Shown here: piece after piece, positions 1 to 11,557 of the stretch
Numbering within the stretch: the first letter of the stretch is position 1
Layout: each line of letters starts with the position of its first letter
Assembly (NCBI GenBank): GCA_035236585.1
Contig: CP141132.1
Span: 20,373,945 to 20,437,944, forward strand
DNA length: 64,000 nucleotides
Reading direction: 5' to 3'
From: Warburgia ugandensis
Lineage: Eukaryota > Streptophyta > Magnoliopsida > Canellales > Canellaceae
Made by a program: the position numbers and the translations under genes
Notes under the pieces: generated by a model
Databases searched by the model: none
Told to the model about the DNA's origin: nothing
The model's input: only the letters and a program-made list of their open reading frames with translations

Positions 1-464
1 CGCAATTTGTTGCATAGTTGGAGTACCAAATGGGTTAACTAGCTATTACATTTTCTGATAAGGAACAAGGAATATTTCCTAGTCAACCTATGCCCAACGC
101 TAAGGGCAGTATGAGATTGGTACAACTTCTGGTGAAATGACATTTCATGAACATATCTAATCAATAACTACCATTAGGAGTGGTAAAATAAGCGATAATT
201 AGGTAGGGTTGACTAATGAAACTAAGAAAGTTGAGGACCATGGAGCCCTAAAAAGAATTAGAAGGGAAAAGAAAACGAATAGTCACTTCCTTATTCTCCT
301 CACCCTAATCTTGAGCGGCATTATTTTCAAGAGGCTCAATTTCCTCAACAATTTGAAAATGGCTAAGAAGGAGAATAATTTTGTAAGTTAATGTATGTAT
401 TTAAGTAGGTGAAAATCAATACTCCATTAATTACATTAAATTTTTTAAAAATCTCTGCACCCAT
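1..464 (+). pseudogene. gag C-terminal remnant of Ty3/gypsy element H (Athila/Tat-like)
   Basis: Read in three alternating + frames, this stretch gives the tail of an Athila/Tat-type Gag. A proline/asparagine segment (PSQPMPNAKG, about 80-115) is followed by a block resembling the family's 'GEMTFHEHIQSITTIRSGK' tail (about 120-190) and a charged lysine/glutamate-rich end (about 210-300). Gag forms the particle that packages element RNA. Stops and frameshifts interrupt it, so it is dead. The protease of the same element resumes after the inserted LTR that starts at 465. The upstream part of Gag is outside the window. Assignment is by remembered family pattern, not by a search. Confidence 0.6.
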
Positions 465-2636
465 TGATAAGTGTTCAATTTTTTTATAAAAAGTACCTAA
501 TAAGTATTCCATGTGTTATAAATTAGAAAATAAAAGTCTACTTTTTTGCCAAAATTCATAACACATGCATTTCTGACATGATAACTCAAAAGTTTGATAT
601 TTTGCAAGTTCAAAAGTAAATCTGGAGTATGTATGTAAATCATCATAATTTTTTAGGTTTTAATTACAGTGTTAACTCTTTTTGTAGGAAATGAGAGGAT
701 GATCCAACAGTCTATATTGCACTTCACAGAGTTTTTTGTAGGTCAAGCTATACAAAGAGCCATGCATTACCATCACCTTGCAGGATAATTGGAGCCATGC
801 ATGAGGTTTTCTAGCTTACTAGGAAACACAAAAGAAGCCAATTATAGTCCAACATGTAAAAAAAAGCTAGGTTTACTTCAAAATTTTCCATTTTTATTTT
901 ATTTTCTATTCGCTCACTTTTTTCACCATCCAAAACCAGCTTAAGAGGGGGGTTAGAATTCAACACCACCTTCTTAAAAAGGTGGCACCTTCCCCCCTTT
1001 AAGTTAGAAACCAACTAGCCTATCGCTCTTACATCATCTTGATTGCATCACTCTCCACCTAACTTTCCTCCAATATTCTCCACATAAGCCCATATATAGA
1101 TCTCCTTCCTTTTCTTAGATTGAACCTTCATCAAATTGAAAGCCAAATTATGTATAAATAGCCTATGAAATTCATGTTGTTGTTTTTTTTCAAGGGTTGT
1201 GTGAGGCAACCTTGAAATTACACTCTTTTCCTTGGGTGATCTTTAGAGCCGAACCTTGGCATTATTTTGGGCTGTTCTTCCTTTGGATTTATCACTTATT
1301 TATCCTGTTATTTTCTTTCAAATTTCAGGTTAGTGATTTATTTTCCATGCTTTGATTTCATTGTGTTCTGCTTATGATGTTAGCTCTCTATTTCCACACA
1401 TCTTTTTCCATCTTTCAAGATTTCTCTTCTTCACTCCATTCCACTAGTTTTTCTTTGTTATTCAATCAAACTCTAAGTTAACTCTTTTTTATGGTAACAA
1501 CCAAGATAAGAGATAACTTAAAGCCTTGGATTCACATCTTGAATTCCATGTTTTCTACCTTGTTTTTCATCCTAGTTTTATGTTCATTTTCCTTGCTTTA
1601 GTTCATTATCTTAGCCATCTTCTCTCTTGAATTCCTTTTAAGACTTTTCTTTGCATATTATCTTACTTTAGTTTGCAATCATTATATTGGACTTTTGTTG
1701 TCATTTGGATCAGGATTTAAGTTACAATTTCCTTCATAATTTCTAGAATTGTATACGTGTTTTATACACAGAATTTTGTTGTAAATTGTTGATGATTCAA
1801 GAAAGTTTGTTAAGGATTCCTGTTATTCAATAATTTCATTATCAAAGAGCTTTATGTTTAGGTTGTTATATGCATAAAATTTGTTGTTTCAATGACTTTA
1901 TTATCCTTGATTTGGTTAATTTTCTTAAGTACTTGAAATCTAGAATTTTTTCTCCTTAACTTTGATGTTTTTTTTCAGCCATCTAAACATCTTATTTGCT
2001 TAAATCCTTATGAACTTGTTTAGATTTTTAGGTTGTTTATTAGATGCATTTCTTAGGTTGCAATTTTTTTTCCTTTGGAATCATCAAAATTGGCCATCTT
2101 TGGACCCGTGAACCATGGGCTTAATCCATGGATCATGCACATGATACTTGGGTACTTTTCCTTTAAATCTTGTTTAGTTTAGTTGTTGGATCTAGTTTTA
2201 GTAGTAGTTAATTTGAATCTTAGTTTAGGTTTAGAAAGTTTCCTGTTTGAATTTTAGAAAGTTCCATCGTTAGTAAGCTTTAGTTTAGGAAAGTGTTAAA
2301 TTAAGAAAGTTTCCTTTTTAGTAGTTTCCTCAAGTTAGTTACTTAGTTTAATTCATGTTTGTTTTGCATTAGTTTATTTTTTTAATTTCATGTTAGATCG
2401 GTTTGTTTCAAATTCCATTGCATAGTTTTAATTTTAACAAGTTTCCTTTGATTATAGTTTCTATTTTCATGCATTTACTTTCTTAATTTGGATTGAAATC
2501 TCTCTATTTGGCTAAAGTTGAGTGATTTAAATAAGATCCATCCAACATACAAATTTGTGAGATTGCTCATGGGTTTGGCCTCTCTCAAATGTAATACTAC
2601 TTTGATTCATGCACTGCCAGTAAGTGTAAAGGTACA
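465..2636 (+). mobile_element. Solo LTR, family G copy 1
   Basis: The block starts TGATAAGTGTTCAA and ends near AAAGGTACA. It matches 21986-23994 along much of its length: both have the ATTCATRACACATGCAT motif about 100 bp in, a GATGRTCCAACAGTC motif about 200 bp in, a TATA box, and a terminal stretch reading 'tactactttgattY-tgcac'. It is T-rich and non-coding, as expected of an LTR. Gag tail lies on its left and protease on its right, so it interrupts element H. No clear 5-bp target duplication remains (cccat on the left, ctact on the right). A solo LTR is what remains after recombination between the two LTRs of an element. Confidence 0.7.
1153..1160 (+). promoter_or_regulatory. TATA box of family-G LTR
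   Basis: TATAAATA lies about 690 bp inside the LTR. The second family-G copy has a TATA-like box (TATAAAAA) at 23009. It probably set the start of element transcription (U3/R border) and fixes the LTR orientation as +. Confidence 0.5.
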
Positions 2637-3013
2637 CTACTCATAAGAGAAAACATCAGGTGTAGATAGCATATCTCACCAAGCAAGTTAGCTCAATCCT
2701 ACAACACAACACCCTACAAAAATATATAGATCCAAAATGCCCAACCAAATCATTTGTGGTTAAGGAATACACAATTGATAGGGCATTACTTGATTTGATG
2801 TCGAGTGTTAACCTACTACCTTATTTTGTATAATATAGAATTAGGCTTAGGCGAGATGAAGAAGACTACCACTACACTATAATTAGCAGATAGGTTAGTT
2901 AAAGTTTCATGTAATGTGGTAGAGGATGCAATGGTTTAGGTTGATAAGTTTTTATTTCTAGTAGATTTCTTAGTCTTAGATATACAACCTATAGTAGATC
3001 CTAGTAGGGACAT
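2637..3013 (+). pseudogene. Retropepsin (protease) remnant of element H
   Basis: The + strand reads as the aspartic protease of an Athila/Tat gypsy element. The order is a pre-protease helix (KQVSSILQHN, near 2680), DPKCPTKSF (near 2730), the active-site region ALLDLMSSVNLLPYFVYN (near 2785-2840; family norm LLDLGASVNLLPYSVYEQ), the flap-side repeat KKTTTTL.LADRLVKVS, and VVEDAMV.VDKFLFLVDF then LDIQPIVDPSRDI up to 3013. The retropepsin cleaves the Gag-Pol polyprotein. A frameshift after NLLPYFVYN, in-frame stops and the change of the usual Gly to Met after the active-site Asp-Leu make it inactive. The C-terminal end continues at 14460, on the far side of an inserted LTR. Confidence 0.75.
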
Positions 3014-5904
3014 TGTAGTCATTTTTTGGAATAATGCTAGTTTTTTAAAGTTTCATTTCAAATGATTATGAATTAATTTTGATAAATAAAAATTGAAAAT
3101 TTTTCATGTTTAGGTTCCACAGAATTGACCTTTTGAAAAACACTCAATTTAACCCTGAAACCTTAAAATTTGAATTGTACTCGGAAAAACAATCCAATGA
3201 CATAAAGAACACTAAAATTAGAGGTCAGATGAGCAATTTATGAATTTTTGAAGGTGGAAACCATATTAATCAAAACTAAATAAATACAGTGAATCATTTA
3301 ACTTAAAAGGAGAGTACCAAATTGATATCGACATCCCTCCCCACTTAAGTAAAATGAAATAGATCTAACAGTCTATTCCTCTCGAGCAGACAGAGGGAAA
3401 GAAAACTCGACACGAAGGAAGAAGGAGAAGAGAAGAAAAGAAAAAGGGGGAAAAAGAAGGAAGAAAGAGAAGAGGAAGAGAGAGACCGCGAGAGGAGAGG
3501 TGGTCACCATATGGATCCTTCCAGTGACTTGCAACCCTTGATCGTCAACTTCCTTTGGTTTTCATGGTGATGAAATGTCAACTGATCAACCATTGGCTTT
3601 CACTAGCATGTTTCTCCCACCAGGGACTACAAAAGTTCCAATGTATAGTTGAGATTAGAGGAGTTTTAGTGGGTCGATCAGGCAAGAGACCAGCACAATG
3701 ACAATGTGAAATCATTGTAAAAAAACAATGGCAATCCACTTTATCCAACAATCGATGTTGAGTGAGAAACAATTTAGCTATAAGATTCTTACATAAATCC
3801 ATGTTTTACCTTTATTCATTTACTGATTTGAAAGATGTGTATAGATCTAGGGTTTAATGCAAGTCTAAATATGATCTCTCAGTCTCAGTTAATTGGAGAT
3901 TGATCAAAACTCCAATAACTCCGTTAGAGTTCTAATCATCGATCTATGACATGAAAAGATAGATCTGACCATCCACACCAAATCCTAACCATTGGATCAT
4001 ATGTAAAAGATAGATCCGACCATAATAGAAGCATGTTGATATCTTTAAACAAATTTTGATAGATAGATGACTTGAATCCGTATAGATGATTAATGTTCTA
4101 TTATATTCGACCATTCAAAATCAAATATAGGTCAAATCTTCATCAATAACATCAATTAAGAACCTGTAACAATGATCTGATGGTCTGATCATTGTTAAAA
4201 ATGTAAATTAGAAACATTAAATGTTGTTCATGTTAATTAGAGATAAATCCAATAGTCCAATTATTAATTCAAGCTTTAAGATAGGAAAATACCTACCTGC
4301 TATAGTTTGGATTTGCCTGAGTTGTTGATCTAAGCTGGAAAGACTGATTAAACAATCTTAACCATCCAATTTGTTACAGTTAAATAGCATTTGACAATGT
4401 TTGATCGGTTATTGGATATACTAGTAATCTTCACATCCCTTTATTCATAGAATGATTCAAAATTATATGATCCTAAAGTGAAACAGATCATATGATTTAG
4501 GTTGTCCAATCTGTCACTACTCAAACAAAGACCTTGTGACATCTAATCAATGATCAGACTTTATAAAGAATTAACTAGGATATGATAGAAACTAAAAAAT
4601 TTGTAACCTTGATTTAAGATTGAAGGTCAAAATATTCAATTCTACTACCTCTGGTTGCCCATTCATGACTCCAAAACACAAATCTAATAGACTAAATGAG
4701 GATCATTGATCAGTAACTAAACATAATGCTAAGTCAATGATTAAAACCCCCAAGTACTGTTTATGTCAAATAGATTGAAATCTGATAGTAGGAACTTGGA
4801 CATAAGAATCTGGATCATTACTTAGTAGTCAACAGCATAGGTTTATAGTCTAGAACTTGATGGATGTTGGATGGATGACCCATAGTTGGAGTCATAGATC
4901 AATGGCATAACCAAATCATGAAGAATGACAAGGGAGGTAGGTAGTTTTAACATTGATATGCTTTTGTGAAACATGGAAACCATTGATGATTACTCTATCA
5001 TGTTTGAAAATGCTTGATATTTCTGATTTATGCAATTAGCATACTTGTATTTCATGCAACTTATTAGTTTGGAATGCCATGTTGTTTTACTGTCAAATTG
5101 AAAACTTGTACATGAAAACATATTTGAAACTATATGGACTTCATGAGTTAGGAAATGATGAGGAATGTGGAATCCTCAACTCAACCTTTGTGAGGATTGC
5201 TTTTACATGGTTATATTGTATCATGAGGTTTGAATTTCATGATTTCACTAATGCATAGATTTTTATGTTTTATCAATTATATCGACTTGTGATGATGCCT
5301 AGTATTATTATGTTATGACAGACATATTGGGGTTGGTGGATGACATGCTTGGATGGTTGAGGACTGATCATCCCCCTTCTGAAATTGTATAAGTGTGTGT
5401 TACATACCCGACTGAAAAAGGCTGAATCTAGGTTACAATGACATCATGGCCAAGGTCATGGCTTGAGGCACTATGTATCCATTGCTCACACAGTGTAAGG
5501 AGTCTATCTGCTTGGTATCGGTGTGATAGCCATGAACTTAATTGGATCTTGTCCACCGCACATAGGGTCCATAATTTTGAGATGTGTATTTATAATGCGA
5601 TAGTGCAGGTGTGTTGTTAAGTGTTTAATTTTGGCTGAAAGAGGCTTAGTTTAGCATTCAATTAGATCATCTAACCGTTCAAAATTACAAAATTTAGCTT
5701 AATTTTAAATTTAGCTCAAATTGACCATCCAAACCTTAATTTTTCAAAATCAAAAGTCAGATGATCATTAGAGCTTATTAGATGATTAATGTGCAGTTCA
5801 GATGATTCTAATTTAGTCTTTTATTTTGCAGATCAACTAAAGGAGGGTTGATGGCTTAGATCTATGTTCAATGGTGCAGATCGAGTGAAGATCAATAAGG
5901 CAAG

Positions 5905-5958
5905 AGTTCTAAAAGGAAGAGGAGTCCTAAAAGGAAGAAGAGTCCTAAATGGGAAGAA
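5905..5958 (+). repeat. Three 18-bp tandem units upstream of the LTR TATA box
   Basis: Units read agttctaaaaggaagagg, agtcctaaaaggaagaag and agtcctaaatgggaagaa. A similar triplet lies in the 3' LTR at about 11850-11900, so the array predates the insertion. Tandem units in U3 often act as enhancers; that role is inference here. Confidence 0.6.
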
Positions 5959-6025
5959 GAGTTACCTAATACGAATCTACCTCTTCATGGAAAGAGTTTG
6001 AGTAAAATAAGAAAGGGAAAACAAT

Positions 6026-6033
6026 TATAAAAG
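6026..6033 (+). promoter_or_regulatory. TATA box of element C 5' LTR
   Basis: TATAAAAG lies within 'acaattataaaagggagaac', about 410 bp into the LTR, and is repeated at 11972-11979 in the 3' LTR. It is the likely core promoter for element RNA. Confidence 0.65.
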
Positions 6034-7021
6034 GGAGAACCACACATGCCTAAGTTTTGGAGTTTGAAGTTTGAAGTTTTGGGTTGGCTTTTCCTTTTAT
6101 TTTTCCTTACCTCTTTTCCAAGTTGTTATCTTTGTCTCTTGTTGCCAATTTCTTTCCCATTTTCCTACTTTTTCCTTTACATACCAAGTTTTGTTCATCC
6201 TTTCTCTTCTTATCCTCTTTCCCTCTCTCAGCTTTTTCTTCTTACTTACCCAATATGTCTCTCTTACCCAGCCACCTTCCTTATTTGTCCACATCATCCC
6301 AACTCCCCCATCACCAGTCACCCAATCTAGCTTTTCTTCACTAGCTTCACCCTTGCTTCTATTTATCGTCACCGCCCAAAGATTATACTTTCTCATCTCA
6401 ACTCGATGTCTAGAAGCCTGGACGTCGTCTTTCCCAAACATTTAGCTGAAGACAATATCCAGTTCCAGACGATGCCCAAAAAGGGTGTTGTTTTTTTCAC
6501 GCACCAGACGAGCACCACTAGCCCGGAGTCTACTCAACTAGACAACTTCCCTAATCATTTTTCCTCTTCACTGGCCAGACCAACTCCGATGGGCTGAACC
6601 AGATGGCTTCCTTGGCCGAACCTTTCCATTGCCCAGGTGAACGCAGCCGACCATGTGACGCCACAGAACTCCAGGTACCTGCTTTCCTATTTTATTTACA
6701 TATGTGTCCTTGTTCTATTCAAGTTTTATTTTATCCATCTTCTGACAATATTATTCAGGGACAATGCTATCCATGGATAATGTAATTCAGGGATGTTTAA
6801 TTAGTTTTATTTTATGTTTTCTGGACTTGAAATTTATGTAAATTGCAACATTTGAATAAAGCTGAATAGTTAGTTTAATTCTGTTATTTTCTTTAAGTTT
6901 TATAAAATTAAGTTTTGTTTAAACCCTAAAATTTTAAAGTGAGTCCCTGTGGGATTGACCCGTATTTGCACAGCTATGCTACAATGGCCCGTGCACTTGC
7001 AAAAAAACATCAACAAGTTTT

Positions 7022-7040
7022 TTATGCCAATGCCGAAAAC
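7022..7040 (+). other. Decayed primer binding site (tRNA-Asp type), element C
   Basis: Just after the 5' LTR end (...CATCAACA) comes a T-run and then 'atgccaatgccgaaaa'. This is a decayed form of the plant gypsy site TGGCGCCGTTGCCGGGGA, complementary to the 3' end of tRNA-Asp. Element B has a better preserved version (33655-33672), which supports the reading. Confidence 0.6.
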
Positions 7041-8218
7041 CTGCAAGGGAATTTTTATAAAATTTAATTAAAAATCAAAAATAAAAAATATTAGGAATTT
7101 CATTTTTTAACATTTTAGGCATTTTTAGGTGCATATTTAATATTTTTTTAGTACATAACCACTTTATTTCCTAAATTTGTTACTAATTATTATTTTTCTT
7201 TTTCAAGAAATTTTCAAGTGGAGCATCATCAATTAAATAGATTTTCCTTGCTATCTTAGATTAGGAATTTTTCTTCTTCTTTTTTTTAGTGAATCTTGTA
7301 GTGAGGCCCCTTTGTAATTTGTACTTTTAATTTTAACTTTTAAAGGGTTGTAATAATACAGGACAAGTGTGGGATAAGGTGGCCCACACTTGATCTTCAT
7401 CAGAAACCCCACTATAAGTCTTCTCACTCATTTATTTTCTAGATTAGAGTTTTTATTTAGAGTAAATTTGCATTGTTTGGTACTGTAACTCATATAGAAA
7501 GCATCGTTTATAATTATTGCATTTTTAAGGTTTTGCATTAGTTTATTGCTTTTCATTGCATCTTAGGACACGGTTAATGCTTTAAGGTGATATACATGTT
7601 GATCGAACTGCCATGGAGTGTGGAATTAATTACTATGGGTACCCTACCCCCATAAGATCAAGGGTGGATTTCATCACCACTACTTGGCCCACTTAGGATA
7701 ATCACCTCAAGCACGCTACCCTAACCTTCAAATCAAATTAAAATTAATTAGAAGAGACCTATAGGGCCATCACATGCTCATAGGACCCTCTTACTAAGAC
7801 GTGATTTATTGTCACTCTAGTGGCTTTTGAGCATTGTGGTTATTGTGCGTTGTCTAATAGAGCCTCTCTCTTCCCTTGCCTCCTGTTGCCATTTGTGAGG
7901 TCTAAACGCCTCCTTACATGAGGGTTGTATAAACCACCTTGTGCAAAACCTAACTAGTAAGCAATAATCAAATCTAAAGGAGAGGAGTGCTAGATTAGGA
8001 TAATTAAAAGTATTGTCCCCGCACAAATTCAAGAAATTCAATATGTTGCTTATTAGCCTAAAGGATTATATTGTGTCCTTTGTTTGTGCATCTTTCTAGG
8101 AAGTTAGGTTGCATCATGTAGGTTAGTTTTCATCTTAAAATAAATAAATAAAAAAGAGAAAAGAGAAAAAAAAAGAGCCTATCAAGAAGGGGATAGATTT
8201 CATAGATTAGATGCCTAG
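7041..8218 (+). other. 5' leader of element C, with the shared module
   Basis: Non-coding leader between primer site and reading frame. Its proximal half is AT-rich. From about 7630 it matches the leaders of A (about 36290) and B (about 33040, minus): 'aagatcaagggtggatttcatcaccacta'-type text in pieces, then a module at 7738-7975 that also occurs inside E-family LTRs. The minus-strand open frame at 7817-8041 lies in this module and is not supported as a gene. Confidence 0.7.
7738..7975 (+). repeat. Shared leader/LTR module, copy in element C
   Basis: It contains the landmarks ATGCTCATAG, GTCACTCTAGT, TCTAATAGAGCCTC, CTCTTCCC, CATTTGTGAGGTCTAAA, CCTTACATGAGG and AACTAGTAA, in this order. The same order and spacing recur at 46999-47225, 56518-56750 and 63215-63455 (LTRs of the E family) and at 32735-32960 (leader of B); A has a worn copy near 36375-36480. 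The copy is in the sense direction of its host element in every case. Confidence 0.8.
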
Positions 8219-9782
8219 ATGGATAGGTTAGATCTTATGGAAAGTCAATTTCTTAGGCTAATAGCTTCTAGGCAAGTTGCTCTACAACCTCAATACTATA
8301 ATGACTATACTTATTCTGAGCGTCCTTATTCCACTCCTTCTTGGCCCCCATTAAGCTCTACATACAACGAATACTATCAGGAGCTAGTGGATGCACATAA
8401 TGCATCTACATACCTTAGCAATTTTTATTCTAACACATTATCAAGACTCCAATGAATGGGCTATCCATCATGAACAACCATGGTCTCAGGATTACCAATA
8501 TCAGGAAGAACCACAATGGTCTTACCCTGGTCAGCACTACCATGATTATTCAGAATATTAAGGTCAACCATCATATGTTCGGCCTGCTCAGTACTTTTAC
8601 AGTACCCCAATGCCACAACAATACCAACCCTATGAGTCATTTCCTCTATTTGAAGAACCAATATTAGAAGAAAATATGCAGCATATGTGTGAAATAATAG
8701 AGCAAGGCACGGCTGCTAGGAATTCGAAATTAACACAAATGATGGAAGATTTCACTGAGAAAATAAAACGAGGGAGGGTGGAATTTAAGGAGACACTGAA
8801 AAAAATTAGGGGGAATAAAGACCCATATATTCTTGACACGAGGACGAAAATTTCGTATGATCCTTATGAGCCACAAAGTCTACCACTATCCTTAGAAATC
8901 TCCAACTTCGATATACTTGAGCCATGTCCTGAGTCTGATAATGAAGAGACTTCAAATGATGAAGAGAATAAAGCTTTAGAAAAATCCAACCCTAATCCTC
9001 TATATGCATGTCCCACCTATTTGTATGACTTTGATGAAGACACATCTATTGAGGAGATGCATGAGTTGTTGGATACTGTGCCTCTAATGGACACTTCTCA
9101 ATGGCAAGCCAGAGTATATCCTCCTATAAAGCATGAAATTCAAATTGCACCTTTCAATATAGAAGATGTACCTTATTGGGACCTAGCAACCTTGTTAAAA
9201 CAAACATCAGATGATAATATAGGCCCAATTGATACCATATCTATGCTTATCAAATAGAAAGAAGCAGAGTCAGTTGATATGCATCAACCTACACTAGGGT
9301 ACACATCAAAAGATAACCAGGGTTTAAGCCCAACCTTGTCCCCGCCTCTAGTAATACAAGAACAACCTATTAGAGAAGGGCAGAGTCAGGTTCTTACCCT
9401 AGTTCAGGACAATGATAGGGACACGGAGGAAAAAGATAAACTGAATAGAATGGTCATTATTATCCCTCAATTTGCTCAAGAGAACGACTATTTGTCACCA
9501 TATGGTCCAAGCAAATACACGATAGTTCATGCAGTCATTGTGTTAACCTCACCTCAATTTTTGAGGTCGAGCAATTATATTGACTACCGTGAAATATTAA
9601 AGATGGGGGATCATCAATATGGTCCCACTACCTTCACAATTGTGGTGATCTACTGTATTATATTCATATTACCACCTACAATTTCAAGGTGTACGCCATC
9701 TATAGATTACCGCAAAATTCTGAAGTGGCATGAAAAATCTCGCCATTTCATCTTAGGGTTAAGATTAGTACACATAAGCTGA
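8219..9782 (+). pseudogene. Long broken reading frame of element C (gag tail fused to protease-RT linker)
   Basis: About 520 codons are disturbed by one frameshift (near 8450) and two stops (TAA near 8561, TAG at 9255-9257). From 8450 to 9782 one frame is kept. The N-terminal part starts MDRLDLMESQFLRL and turns into a Tyr/Gln/Pro-rich stretch, as in Gag tails. A helical charged part (8640-8820: EENMQHMCEIIEQGTAARNS) and an acidic stretch (about 8930-8990) follow. Then comes the linker motif DFDEDTSIEEMHELLDTVPLMD (9027-9092), which in Athila/Tat polyproteins lies between protease and reverse transcriptase. The last 165 residues carry IDYREILK and IDYRKILK, a possible internal duplication. 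Gag core and protease are absent. The function of the product is unknown. Confidence 0.6.
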
Positions 9783-9960
9783 CCCAGTTAGCTCTAGGTT
9801 TAGAAAGTTAGGTTAGGTAATGCCTGGTTGAAGACATTAAACTTAGTGCTAATTGGGAGGCAACCCAAGGGTTTAGAGTCTACATCCCTCCACTTTCATA
9901 TAGAATCTTATATTTTCAAACATTGGGGACAATGCTTCATTCAGATTGGGGGGTGTAGAT
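9783..9960 (+). other. Conserved post-coding block of element C
   Basis: Two short signatures known from plant gypsy elements stand out: 'attgggaggcaaccca' after 'acattaaacttagtgcta' (9826-9862), and 'attggggacaatgcttcatt' followed by GATTGGGGGGTG (9922-9957). Element B has both on its minus strand (about 30440-30460 and 30320-30370), and H has the second (about 17434-17465). The G-run resembles an internal polypurine tract; that reading is inference. Confidence 0.6.
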
Positions 9961-11557
9961 GCACATAGAGATTTTGAATTTTCTTGACTTTAAAAAAAAA
10001 AAAAATTGAAGAAAAAGAGAAAAAGAAAAGAAAAGTTTAGTTTTTAAAGTAGAGTGCCCTTACTGTGATGAGAATGGGACGTTCAGAATGTAGTAAATAT
10101 ACTATTTTCACCTCTTAATGGTAATGCATATGATTAGTTTTGCATGCCATTCATGTGTTGAAGCATTTTATGAAAGTTAATTCTCAGAAGCCAATTACAC
10201 GCAGCACATAATCAAGACTAATATAGAGGTATGACTTAAAAACCCTGAAGAAAACCAGGGGAGACCTATAACCCAATAAGTCTGGAGACTATCTTCTTTT
10301 AGAGAGTTATAAGTAATTCCACACTTTCTTCAACATACATAGATTAGTGTGATTCTATTATCATTGTTTTAGTTAACCATCGAGAATGAATAGGAGTAAT
10401 AGCTTTAATTCCAGAAATTTATTGACTCTAATAGGCTTTAGGAAACCTAGAAAATGATATAGGTCATCCTTGCTCAGCCCAGAGACATAAAGCCTACCCA
10501 ATATAGTATACCACTAGTTAGCCTTTTGAGCCTATTATTACGCTTTTTCTTTCTTAACCCCGTTCACCTTAACCTAGAATAACTCAATAAAATAAATATC
10601 CACTACCCATCTTCAAAATGACTAGAGTAGAAAAGGTTCAAAAATAGGAAAAAAATTCAAAGAAGTTAGAAAAAAATTAGCTGTCTTTCTTCCAAAGAAG
10701 AAGAAGAAGAAGAAGAAAAAAAAAAAAGAGACCAAAATCAGAAAGAGAAATTCACTTCAAGAACAAACCCAAAAGCAAAGTTGTCTTAGCAAATATTCAT
10801 TGAAGACATCTACTCAATTTTGAACCTTTGAAATCTTTATACCTTTCATTTCTAAACCTATCCCAAGCCTACATTTCATCCTAGTTATAGACCTGTTGAT
10901 CTTAGGTGGACATAGGCTTAAAGAGGAGATAAAAAAGAAAGAATTAAGGTAAAAGACCCCTAATATTCTTGGTGATAACATCCACTATTAGGGATCAATT
11001 TCCTTTGTCTCATGAGCATTTAAAAGAATTATGTGAACCATCAGCTTTTTGGATTTGGTCACATAATGAGAGAAATATGTTTAAACCCCTTATCTGAGAG
11101 TTTTATTTCGGAGTGTATACCTATGAGGATTTGAGGTTGAGGCATATTTCCAATGGAATGTGAGCATATCCAATTAGAAGTCAAGATTTATGTGGCTGTA
11201 CACACACATATGCACTCTAAGAAATAGCTCAAATAAAATGTCTTTAATATATGTATGGGGGGTAAAATTGTCAAATCCTGTTCATTAAGTTGTGAAAAAC
11301 TAGTAAAATTGCTAATGAATGAGGATTCTCTGAGATAAAATAGGGGGCTCAACCTTACTAAATTTTGTGGGTATATTCACTGCAAACCCTCATGAGGCCT
11401 AGCTTGTCCACTAAGGGTAACCTAGTGGTTCAAGGGCTTGTTGCATGTGCTAAATGCAATCGTGAGTACCTATGAAAGTGGCACCTTGCACCAATTTTGT
11501 GTAAAATAGTTGTCTGCGTGTTTTGCTCGGGACTAGCAAAATGCTGATTGGGGGGTG
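9961..11557 (+). other. 3' untranslated region of element C
   Basis: No coding frame. Over about 1.4 kb it is alignable with the minus strand of 28740-30300 (B), with 39000-40431 plus 42858-42948 (A), and with parts of 17500-17736 and 20930-21600 (H). It holds a short GAA run (10695-10717), and ends with a hairpin at 11521-11541 and a polypurine tract. It is among the best preserved parts of these non-autonomous relatives. Confidence 0.7.
11521..11557 (+). promoter_or_regulatory. Hairpin plus polypurine tract before the 3' LTR of C
   Basis: The arms TTTTGCT and AGCAAAA (11521-11541) enclose a 7-nt loop. They are followed by 'atgctgattggggggtg' directly before the LTR start. The G-rich run is the expected primer for plus-strand DNA synthesis. 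The same hairpin and G-run precede the 3' LTRs of B and A. Confidence 0.65.

Larger units (their letters stand above)
5615..7015 (+). repeat. 5' LTR of element C
   Basis: It aligns with 11558-13301 from start to end, with about nine bases in ten identical by eye. It lacks about 350 bp present in the 3' copy around 12600-12960, which is best read as a deletion in this copy. U3 carries an 18-bp triplicate and a TATA box. The U5 end has the plant gypsy text 'gtgggattgacccgtatttgca' shortly before the terminal CATCAACA. The CT-rich reading frames at 6046-6445 fall inside and have no protein features. Confidence 0.88.

Noticed and set aside
5874..5960. Possible CRISPR-like or satellite array
   Set aside because: Only three 18-bp units without spacers; a U3 tandem repeat.
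6046..6445. Overlapping open frames on both strands, up to 124 codons
   Set aside because: CT-rich LTR sequence of element C; the same frames recur at 12007-12402 in the other LTR with changed lengths; no domain or codon signal.
8461..8839. Minus-strand frames opposite the element C frame
   Set aside because: Mirror of the real + frame, without family similarity.
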